From contig CAZDDI010000022.1 of the NCBI GenBank assembly GCA_964504195.1, positions 1 through 59,032 on the forward strand: 59,032 nt of DNA, read 5' to 3'. The notes beneath the pieces are model-generated. The model did no database searches, was not told the origin of the DNA, and worked only from the letters and a program-made list of their open reading frames with translations. A program made the translations under genes and the position numbers. Below are positions 24,172 to 31,389 of the stretch, one piece after another (the stretch's first letter is position 1; each line of letters starts with the position of its first letter). The stretch is from CAZDDI01 sp964504195 (GTDB lineage: Bacteria; Chloroflexota; Anaerolineae; B4-G1; SLSP01).

Positions 24172-25221
24172 ATGAACACAACGCGGGCGCGCAAAGATGA
24201 ACATATCCGTATCAATCTGGAAGAGGATGTGGGGTTTGAGTCGTTGCATACCGGCTTTAGCGATTATCGCTTTATCCACACGGCCTTGCCGGAGTTGGAT
24301 TTGGACGCGGTGCAAACACGCATCGCTTTTCTGGGCAAACCGCTGGCGTGGCCGCTTGTTATCGCTTCAATGACCGGCGGATCCCCCGAAGCCGGACGCA
24401 TCAACCGGCATTTGGCGCTCGCGGCGCAGGCTGCTGGCGTGGGACTGGCGCTTGGCTCAATCCGCGCGGCGCTCGAAGCCCCCGATTGCGCATGGACGTT
24501 CCAAGTGCGTCATATCGCCCCCGATATTCTGTTGCTGGCGAATTTGGGTGCAGTGCAGCTGAATTACGGCCACGGGGTGGCGGCGTGTCGGCGTGCTGTG
24601 GAGCTGGTCGAGGCGGATGGGCTAATCTTGCACCTGAATCCATTGCAAGAGGCGCTTCAACCTGAAGGCCAGACGCATTTTGCCGGGCTGCTTGCCAAGA
24701 TCGAGCAGGTGTGCCGGGCGTTGGCTGTGCCGGTAGTGGTCAAAGAGGTGGGGTGGGGGCTTTCGGCGCAGGTCGCGCGGCAGCTAATTGAGGCAGGCGT
24801 GTCTGCGTTAGATGTGTCTGGTGCGGGTGGTACCTCGTGGAGCCAGGTAGAGCTCTATCGCAGCCGAGATCCCGTCGGGCGTGAGACGGCGGCGGCCTTT
24901 CGCGCGTGGGGTATTCCCACGGTTGAGGCGTTGCTGCAAGTGCGCGCTGCGTTGCCAGATGTGCCCTTGCTGGTAGGGGGCGGTGTCCGTGATGGGGTAG
25001 ACGTCGCCAAAGCCCTGGCTCTGGGGGGCGATGTTGCTTCACCTGCGGGGGTGCTCCTGGCTGATGCCGTGACTTCTGCTGAGGCGGTGCAGGCGCGGTT
25101 GGCGCTCTGGGAGCGGCAATTGCAAATTGCGATGTTTGTTGCCGGGGCGGGCGATATTACCGCGCTCAAGCGGCTATCATTATACAAGCCCTGCCAGGTT
25201 TCTGAAACCTGGCAAGTTTGA
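24172..25221 (+). CDS. fni: Type 2 isopentenyl-diphosphate isomerase
   Basis: 349-residue FMN- and NADPH-dependent enzyme interconverting IPP and DMAPP. N-terminal RARKDEHIRI, then PLVIASMTGG, ANLGAVQLNYG, HLNPLQEALQPEGQ, VVVKEVGWGLS, DVSGAGGTSW and the phosphate-binding VGGGVRDGVDVAKALALG, all in family order. ATG at 24172 follows GAGGTG. The last residues (PCQVSETWQV) are encoded by a palindromic CCTGCCAGGTTT/AAACCTGGC repeat that also supplies the stop region, so the natural C-terminus was probably altered by a repeat insertion. Coupled with the polyprenyl synthase 15 bp downstream. Confidence 0.94.
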   Translation: MNTTRARKDEHIRINLEEDVGFESLHTGFSDYRFIHTALPELDLDAVQTRIAFLGKPLAWPLVIASMTGGSPEAGRINRHLALAAQAAGVGLALGSIRAALEAPDCAWTFQVRHIAPDILLLANLGAVQLNYGHGVAACRRAVELVEADGLILHLNPLQEALQPEGQTHFAGLLAKIEQVCRALAVPVVVKEVGWGLSAQVARQLIEAGVSALDVSGAGGTSWSQVELYRSRDPVGRETAAAFRAWGIPTVEALLQVRAALPDVPLLVGGGVRDGVDVAKALALGGDVASPAGVLLADAVTSAEAVQARLALWERQLQIAMFVAGAGDITALKRLSLYKPCQVSETWQV

Positions 25222-25236
25222 AGAAGGAGTATTGGC

Positions 25237-26244
25237 ATGGATCTCTTTACTGTATATTTGGAACCGCTGGAGCGCGCTTTACAGGCCGCGCTCGCACCGC
25301 CGCCGGATGCACCGGAGCTGCTCTATGGCATGTTGCACTATCACTTGGGCTGGGCTGATGCGGATTTCCGCCCCGCTTGGTACGATGCCGGCAAGCGCTT
25401 ACGTCCGATCTTTCTGCTGTTGAGCTGCCAGGCGCAAGGGGGTGAGTGGCGCGCAGCATTGCCCGCTGCTGTCGCAGTGGAGCTGTTGCATAACTTTTCC
25501 CTGATTCACGATGATATTGAGGATCGGGACGCGACCCGGCGTGGGCGTGCGACGTTGTGGGCGTTCTGGGGGGAGGCGCAAGCCATCAATGCGGGCGACG
25601 CGCTGTTTGCGTTGGCTTACAAGGCGCTGGGAGGGCTGCAAGCGACGACATCTCCCGTGTTGACATTGGCGGCGTTAGAGCGCTTTACCCAGACCACGCT
25701 CGATCTGACGGCGGGACAATGCCAGGACATTGCTTTTGAGCGCGCATCGGCGGTTGCGGAAGAGATGTATCTCACGATGGTGGCCGGCAAGACTGCCGCG
25801 CTGTTGGCGCTCTGCTGCGAATTGGGCGGGTTAGTAGCTGCTGCGCCGGAGCAGCAGGTCCGCGCGTTGCGCGAGTTCGGACACGCGCTAGGCATGGCCT
25901 TCCAAATCGAGGATGACATTTTGGGATTGTGGGGCACGCCGAAGCATACAGGTAAGCCGGTTGGCTCGGATCTGCAACGGGGCAAGAAGACGCTGCCAAT
26001 TTTGCATGGGCTGAATCATAGCCCGGCGTTGCGCGCGCTGTTGGAGGTAGAACCGCTGGATACAGCGGCTGTTGCTGAGGCGTTGATGCTGTTGGAAGCT
26101 GGCGATAGTCGCGCCTATGCTGAGGCACAGGCGCGACATTATCATCAACAGGCTTTGGCGGCACTAGAACGCGCGTGCGGTAGTGGGGAAGCCCAAGAGG
26201 CGTTGCTTACGCTGGCGCAACGCCTCTTGGGGAGAGATAAGTAA
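25237..26244 (+). CDS. Polyprenyl diphosphate synthase
   Basis: 335-residue trans-prenyltransferase. First Asp-rich motif HDDIEDRD with RRGRATLW downstream. The second is QIEDDILGLWG, followed by GKPVGSDLQRGKKTLP. The DDxxG form of the second motif resembles actinobacterial geranylgeranyl-type synthases (IdsA) rather than DDxxD enzymes. Chain length cannot be fixed by eye. Start ATG at 25237 after AAGGAG. It uses the IPP/DMAPP balanced by Fni, probably for carotenoid, quinone or lipid-carrier chains. Confidence 0.88.
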   Translation: MDLFTVYLEPLERALQAALAPPPDAPELLYGMLHYHLGWADADFRPAWYDAGKRLRPIFLLLSCQAQGGEWRAALPAAVAVELLHNFSLIHDDIEDRDATRRGRATLWAFWGEAQAINAGDALFALAYKALGGLQATTSPVLTLAALERFTQTTLDLTAGQCQDIAFERASAVAEEMYLTMVAGKTAALLALCCELGGLVAAAPEQQVRALREFGHALGMAFQIEDDILGLWGTPKHTGKPVGSDLQRGKKTLPILHGLNHSPALRALLEVEPLDTAAVAEALMLLEAGDSRAYAEAQARHYHQQALAALERACGSGEAQEALLTLAQRLLGRDK

Positions 26245-26288
26245 TGCGTAAAATTACCACGTGTAGCGCTCTGCTTACGCACTACGTT

Positions 26289-27260
26289 TCAGTCCATCCG
26301 TCCTGAGAGATCCAGTAAATTTTTGCTAAGCGGCTTGAGCTGGCTGACGGCTTCTTCCAAAGGGAATAGGGAGATTTGGTTGCCGCGCAGAGCCACCATT
26401 TGACCGCGTTCGCCGTCGAGCAGGGCGTTAGCAGCGAAGGCTCCCATCCGGGTTGCCAGGAGCCGGTCGAAGGCAGTGGGTCGCCCGCCGCGTTGCACAT
26501 GCCCCAATACGGTGACCCGCACATCAAAGCCCAAATCCTCTTTTTGTGTACTCAGGTATTCGGTTACAGCTTGTGTGCCAGGAGTCCACCCCTCGGCGAT
26601 GACGATGATACAGTGCCCCTTGCCGCGCACATACGCATCCACCACGACATGTCCGATCTCCTCAAGCGTAGGCCCTTCGCGCTCAGGGATCAAAATCAGT
26701 TCCGCGCCGCCAGCCAGTCCTGCTGCCAACGCCAAATAGCCACAATTGCGCCCCATGGTTTCGATTAAAAAAGCGCGCTGGTGCGAAGAAGCGGTATCTT
26801 TAATTTTGTCTATCGCGTCAAGGATGGTGTTGAGGGTGGTGTCCACACCAACGGCCATGTCGGTACCGTCAATGTCGTTGTCAATGGAAGCGGGAATGCC
26901 GAGCGTAGGAAAATCCATCTGGTGCAACGTCAGCGCTCCGGTAAGTGAGCCGTTACCGCCGATGACGATCAAACCTTCGATGTTGCGCTGGTTCAGGTGT
27001 CGCAGAGCGGTGCGGCGCACTTTGATATCGGCGAACTCCGGGCAGCGTGCCGTGCCGAGTATCGTACCGCCCTTGCCGAGAATGCCGCCCACGTCACGGC
27101 TTTCGAGCAGCCGAATATCGTTACGAACGAGACCGGCGTATCCCCAATATACACCGTAGACTTCAGCCCCGCGTTTGAGCGCCTGGCGCGTGACCGCCCG
27201 GATGCACGGGTTAAGCCCTGGCCCATCGCCCCCACTGGTGAGAATTGCAATACGTTTCAT
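26289..27260 (-). CDS. pfkA: 6-phosphofructokinase
   Basis: 323-residue PfkA-family enzyme of glycolysis. The nucleotide loop is SGGDGPGLN. Catalytic SIDNDIDGTD has Asp127 and Asp129 by the E. coli numbering, which matches without gaps here. Substrate motifs are MGRNCG and VLGHVQRGGRPTAFDR. Gly104 (GGNGS) indicates ATP rather than pyrophosphate use. The neighbouring residue 103 is Asn where most ATP enzymes have Asp (GGDGS), so metal binding may differ. Monocistronic, with its own promoter at 27302-27330 and AGAGGAG before the ATG. Confidence 0.92.
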   Translation of the reverse strand: MKRIAILTSGGDGPGLNPCIRAVTRQALKRGAEVYGVYWGYAGLVRNDIRLLESRDVGGILGKGGTILGTARCPEFADIKVRRTALRHLNQRNIEGLIVIGGNGSLTGALTLHQMDFPTLGIPASIDNDIDGTDMAVGVDTTLNTILDAIDKIKDTASSHQRAFLIETMGRNCGYLALAAGLAGGAELILIPEREGPTLEEIGHVVVDAYVRGKGHCIIVIAEGWTPGTQAVTEYLSTQKEDLGFDVRVTVLGHVQRGGRPTAFDRLLATRMGAFAANALLDGERGQMVALRGNQISLFPLEEAVSQLKPLSKNLLDLSGRMD

Positions 27261-27301
27261 AATGAGATCTCCTCTTTGATTTAGCTGTGGAAGTTGACTT
27301 C

Positions 27302-27330
27302 ATTGTAGTGCGATTTTTGATAGATGACAA
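27302..27330 (-). promoter_or_regulatory. Promoter of pfkA
   Basis: Minus-strand TTGTCA (27325-27330), 17 bp spacer, TACAAT (27302-27307). Confidence 0.7.
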
Positions 27331-27414
27331 ATGTGTGTCCCGGTAGGGGTGTGTACCTGTGTGCAAAAAACGTCATCTCTCGCAAGGGTCAGCTTACCAG
27401 CAACCGTTCAGTTA

Positions 27415-27514
27415 AGAACCTGCACGAAAATTCCGCCGGTGGTGGGGTTCGGCAGGCGGTGGGTGGGGTTCGGCAAGCTCACCCACCGCCTTTGTGAATT
27501 TTCAGATAGATTCT
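27415..27514. repeat. R3 MITE-like element, copy 2
   Basis: About 100 bp with ends AGAACCTGCACGAAAATTC and, inverted, AGAATCTATCTGAAAATTC. TAAG occurs at both borders and may be a target duplication. It appears nested inside a wider palindrome whose arms are CGTTCAGTTAAG (27404-27415) and CTTAACTGAACCG (about 27557-27570), with a further hairpin (GGATGGGTGG..CCACCCATCC) near 27527-27553. The 451 bp gap between pfkA and sufC holds no gene. Confidence 0.75.
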
Positions 27515-27613
27515 AAGGGTATTTTTGGATGGGTGGACACAGCCCACCCATCCAAACCTTAACTGAACCGTATGAGTACAAGCTATTTCTGTATGTAATT
27601 AGAAAGATAATTC

Positions 27614-27641
27614 TTGACAAAACCCCAAATTACACTATACT
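27614..27641 (+). promoter_or_regulatory. Promoter of the suf operon
   Basis: TTGACA (27614-27619), 16 bp spacer, TATACT (27636-27641). The leader of about 64 nt starts with a hairpin GGGTAATG/CATTACCC (27649-27675). No recognised iron-sulfur regulator site was seen. Confidence 0.8.
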
Positions 27642-27711
27642 CATAAGTGGGTAATGGGAAGACATCTCATTACCCGTTACGTATTACCCAATTTCAACAC
27701 AGAGGCATGGT

Positions 27712-28512
27712 ATGACGCAACTGGACATCCGCGATTTGCACGTTACGGTAGGCGGCAAGGAAATACTCAAAGGCGTGAACCTTACGATTCGGCCCGGCGA
27801 GACGCACGCGCTGATGGGGCCGAATGGTTCTGGCAAGAGCACGCTCTCGTATACGCTGATGGGGCACCCCAATTATGCGGTGACGCAGGGCGATATTCTG
27901 CTCGATGGCGCGAGCCTGTTGGAGCTGACGCCCGACCAGCGCGCGCGGGCGGGGTTGTTCCTGGCGATGCAGTACCCCGTCGTTGTTCCCGGCGTGACGT
28001 TGCAATCGTTCCTGCACGCTGCTGTGAGCGCGGCGCGTGGCTACGGCGACGCGGCCCGCGCGCAGGGCGGCGGGCGGCTCAACGCGCATCTCATGCCTGT
28101 CCGCGAGTTCCGCAAGGAACTTGTCGAGCAAATGGAGCACCTCAAGATTGATCAGGCTTTCCTGCGTCGCTACCTCAACGAGGGCTTCTCCGGGGGCGAG
28201 AAGAAGCGCGCTGAGATTCTTCAGATGGCGCTGCTCAAGCCCAAGTTCGCCGTGCTCGATGAGACCGATTCCGGGCTGGATATTGACGCGCTGCGCATCG
28301 TCTCCGAGGGAGTCACGCGGCTCAAGGAAGAGCTCTCGCTGGGGCTGTTGGTCATCACTCACTACCAGCGCATCCTCAATTATATTCACCCGCAATTCGT
28401 CCACATCTTCTACGGCGGGCGCATCGCCTTCTCCGGCGGGCCGGAGCTGGTGGACAAGCTGGAAGAACAGGGTTACGAATGGGTCGAGCGTGAACTTGGC
28501 CTGGCGAGTTAA
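27712..28512 (+). CDS. sufC: Fe-S cluster assembly ATPase SufC
   Basis: 266-residue soluble ABC-type ATPase that drives the SufBCD scaffold. Walker A is GPNGSGKST, the signature is FSGGEKKRAEILQMAL, and Walker B is VLDETDSGLD, all diagnostic of SufC. Start ATG 27712 with AGAGG seven bases before. First gene of a sufC-sufB-sufD operon; sufS and sufU are not in the window. Confidence 0.97.
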   Translation: MTQLDIRDLHVTVGGKEILKGVNLTIRPGETHALMGPNGSGKSTLSYTLMGHPNYAVTQGDILLDGASLLELTPDQRARAGLFLAMQYPVVVPGVTLQSFLHAAVSAARGYGDAARAQGGGRLNAHLMPVREFRKELVEQMEHLKIDQAFLRRYLNEGFSGGEKKRAEILQMALLKPKFAVLDETDSGLDIDALRIVSEGVTRLKEELSLGLLVITHYQRILNYIHPQFVHIFYGGRIAFSGGPELVDKLEEQGYEWVERELGLAS

Positions 28513-28617
28513 TGTAGCGCGGACTGTTAGTCCGCGTGGGGGAGCGGAGCAGACGCTCCGCGTTACATTTGCCACATGGATTTGTGATTTGTGATTTGAG
28601 ATTTTCTAAGGAGCGCG
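28513..28617. repeat. sufC-sufB spacer with palindromes and heptads
   Basis: Contains palindromes GCGGACTGTTAGTCCGC and GCGGAGCAGACGCTCCGC (28518-28561), then three tandem TGATTTG-type heptads (28573-28604) ending in the CTAAGGAG ribosome site of sufB. Confidence 0.75.
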
Positions 28618-30027
28618 ATGGCAACCAACCACGACGCATTACGCACCATCAAAGACCAGTCGCAGTACGATTTCACGACCGAAATCGCCTACACGCATCA
28701 GATGCAACGCGGGCTGAGCGAGGACATCGTCCGCCAGATTTCCGCTCTCAAGGGCGAGCCGCAGTGGATGCTCGATTTCCGCCTCAAGGCACTCGATACG
28801 TTCCTGCGGATGCCCATGCCTAACTGGGGACCGGACCTCGCTGGGCTGAATTTCGACGACTTCATCTACTACGTCCGTCCCACCGAGCACAAGGCGCGCG
28901 ATTGGGACGACGTGCCCGACGACATCAAGGCTACGTTTGAGCGGCTGGGTATCCCCGAGGCCGAGCGCAGCTTCCTCGCGGGCGTGGAAATGCAGATGGA
29001 TTCGGAAGCGGTCTACGGCTCGCTCAAAGAGGAGTGGGAACGTCAGGGCATTATCTTTGTGGATATGGATACAGCCGTGCGCGAGTATTCCGACCTCGTG
29101 CAGCAGTATATCAGCACCGTCGTTCCCATCGGTGACAACAAATTCGCCGCCCTCAACAGCGCCTTCTGGTCGGGCGGCAGCTTCGTCTACGTTCCTCCCC
29201 GTGTCGAGGTGGAAATCCCCTTGCAAGCCTACTTCCGCATCAACCTGCAAGGTCTGGGCCAATTTGAGCGCACCATCATCGTGGCTGATGAGGGAAGTCG
29301 TGTACATTACATAGAGGGCTGCACAGCGCCTCAGTATTCGCAAGCCGCTCTGCACACCGGCGTCATCGAAATCCTCGTCAAAAAAGGCGCGCACGCGCGC
29401 TACACCACCATCCAGAACTGGTCGCGCAACGTCTACAACCTGGTTACACAGCGCGCGGTGGTGGAAGAAGCCGGCTCGATGGAATGGGTGGACGGAAACT
29501 TGGGCTCGGGCATCACCATGAAGTACCCCACCGTCGTGTTGCGCGGGGCGGGGGCGCGGGGCGAGGTGATGTCCATTGCCTTCGCGGGCGATGGGCAGCA
29601 CTACGACGCAGGCGGCAAGGCGCTCCACCTGGCCCCCAATACCACGTCGGTGATGACCTCCAAATCTATCAGCAAGGGCAATGGGCGCTCCGGCTTCCGG
29701 GGCCTGGTGCGGGTGAACAAGGGCGCGGCGGGCGCACAGGCTAAAGTGGTGTGCGATGCGCTGCTGCTCGATCCCGAATCGCGCTCCGATACTTACCCCT
29801 ACATTGATGTCAACGAGGACGATGTGCGCGTGGAGCACGAGGCCACTGTCAGCAAGATCAGCGAAGACCAGCTCTTCTATCTGATGAGCCGGGGACTGAG
29901 TGAGGAGCAAGCCTCCGCCATGATTATCAATGGCTTCCTTGAGCCGTTCGTGAAGGAGCTGCCGATGGAGTATGCTATCGAGCTGAACCGGCTGGTGCAG
30001 CTTCAGATGGAAGGGGGTGTGGGATGA
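28618..30027 (+). CDS. sufB: Fe-S cluster assembly scaffold SufB
   Basis: 469 residues, the usual SufB length. Motifs include YVRPTEHKARDWDDVPDDI, GSFVYVPPRVEVEIPLQAYF, YIEGCTAPQYS (region of the cluster-assembly Cys), and C-terminal EATVSKISEDQLFYLMSRGL followed by MIINGFLEPF. It forms the SufB2C2 or SufBC2D scaffold that assembles and transfers 4Fe-4S clusters. Its stop overlaps the sufD start by 4 bp. Confidence 0.97.
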   Translation: MATNHDALRTIKDQSQYDFTTEIAYTHQMQRGLSEDIVRQISALKGEPQWMLDFRLKALDTFLRMPMPNWGPDLAGLNFDDFIYYVRPTEHKARDWDDVPDDIKATFERLGIPEAERSFLAGVEMQMDSEAVYGSLKEEWERQGIIFVDMDTAVREYSDLVQQYISTVVPIGDNKFAALNSAFWSGGSFVYVPPRVEVEIPLQAYFRINLQGLGQFERTIIVADEGSRVHYIEGCTAPQYSQAALHTGVIEILVKKGAHARYTTIQNWSRNVYNLVTQRAVVEEAGSMEWVDGNLGSGITMKYPTVVLRGAGARGEVMSIAFAGDGQHYDAGGKALHLAPNTTSVMTSKSISKGNGRSGFRGLVRVNKGAAGAQAKVVCDALLLDPESRSDTYPYIDVNEDDVRVEHEATVSKISEDQLFYLMSRGLSEEQASAMIINGFLEPFVKELPMEYAIELNRLVQLQMEGGVG

Positions 30028-31364
30028 CGCGCTATCCGCCGCACCGCCAACCGTTGGCGTTGGAGATGAGCGATGCCGCTGTGGAATCGCTCGGCGCGTA
30101 TTACGACGAGCCGGATTGGATGCGCGCCGCACGCCGGGAGGCCTGGGCGCTGTTCGAGGCGTTGCCGTTGCCTTCCAATCAGGAAGAAGTGTGGCGGCGC
30201 GCGCCGCTGGAGCGCTATCCCTGGGACGACCAGCGCGTGGTCATTGCGCCCAAGCCGGTGGCGGATCTTCACAACTTGCCGCCGTGCTGGGTGCAGCCGC
30301 TCGCCCCGGAGAATCAGCTCTCCGGTTTGCTGGTACATTGCAACGGTTCGCTGGGCTACCGGATGCTCGACCCCCGCGAGGCGGCCCAGGGGGTAGTCCT
30401 GGACGATCTGCACGCGGCGCTCCACACGCACGGGGAGCTCATCCACCGCACCTGGATGCAAGGCGCGCAAACCCGGCCCGATTTCAACAAGTTTACGGCG
30501 CTCAATGCCGCGCTCTGGCACGGCGGGGCGTTCCTCTATGTGCCGCCGGGCGTGAAGGTGTTGCGCCCGGTGCAATTGCTGGCGGGCTACAATGCGCAGG
30601 GCGGAGCGGGCCTGCCGCACACGCTGATCATCGTCGGGAAGGGCGCGCGGGTCACGGTGTTGCAGGATCGCACCTCGCAGGAGAGTGCGCCCGCGCTCAA
30701 CGCCGAGGTGGTGGAGATTATCGCCGAAGAGGGCGCGTGGGTGCGCTATGCCAGTTTCCAGCATTGGGGCGACCAGAGCCACACGGTCAGTGTGCAGGAA
30801 GCGCGCCTGGCGCGGGACGCGCACCTGCTGTGGGTGAGCGGGGGGCTGGGCGGATTGGCGACCAAGGAGTTCCTCCGCGCGGAGCTGCTGGCCCCCGGTG
30901 CGCGCGTGGATATGCGCGGGTTTACTTTTGCGGCGGGCGAGCAATACAGCGATCAGAGCACTTACCAGCACCACGCCGCGCCGGAGACGTACAGCGATCT
31001 GCTGTTCCGCAATGTGTTGCGCGAGCGGGCGCGCACGGTGTTCTACGGCATGGTGCGGGTGGAGGCGGCGGCGCAGCGGGCGCAGGGGTATCAGACCAAC
31101 CACAACCTGCTGCTGGAAGATGCGCGGGCGCACTCGATCCCCGGCCTGGAAATCCTCACGAACGATGTGCAATGTAGTCACGGCTCTACCGTGGCGCGGT
31201 TGGATGAAGACCAGCTCTTTTACCTGCAAGCGCGGGGGATTGCTCGACCCCAGGCCGAGCAACTGCTGGTGCAGGGCTTCCTGCGCTCGATTGTGGAGCA
31301 GGTCCCGCTCGCCTACATGCGCGAGCGGTTGGAGGAAGAACTGGAACTGCGTGCTACAACTTAA
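30024..31364 (+). CDS. sufD: Fe-S cluster assembly protein SufD
   Basis: 446-residue SufD paralogue of SufB. N-terminal helical segment (PLPSNQEEVWRRAPLERYPW) typical of SufD. The beta-helix core includes GGAFLYVPPGVKVLRPVQLL and ARVTVLQDRTS. The C-terminal EDQLFYLQARGIARPQAEQL carries the family end. Start ATG at 30024 overlaps sufB (ATGA). Converges with priA, leaving only 25 bp between stops. Confidence 0.95.
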   Translation: MTRYPPHRQPLALEMSDAAVESLGAYYDEPDWMRAARREAWALFEALPLPSNQEEVWRRAPLERYPWDDQRVVIAPKPVADLHNLPPCWVQPLAPENQLSGLLVHCNGSLGYRMLDPREAAQGVVLDDLHAALHTHGELIHRTWMQGAQTRPDFNKFTALNAALWHGGAFLYVPPGVKVLRPVQLLAGYNAQGGAGLPHTLIIVGKGARVTVLQDRTSQESAPALNAEVVEIIAEEGAWVRYASFQHWGDQSHTVSVQEARLARDAHLLWVSGGLGGLATKEFLRAELLAPGARVDMRGFTFAAGEQYSDQSTYQHHAAPETYSDLLFRNVLRERARTVFYGMVRVEAAAQRAQGYQTNHNLLLEDARAHSIPGLEILTNDVQCSHGSTVARLDEDQLFYLQARGIARPQAEQLLVQGFLRSIVEQVPLAYMRERLEEELELRATT

Positions 31365-31389
31365 AGCTAGCGCATGTAGAAGCGCAGAT

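Noticed and set aside
28639..30132. Long open frame (497 codons) on the minus strand opposite sufB
   Set aside because: It is the antisense of a certain sufB in GC-rich DNA, with no recognisable domain, ribosome site or promoter. The same applies to the 419-codon frame opposite sufD at 30003-31262.
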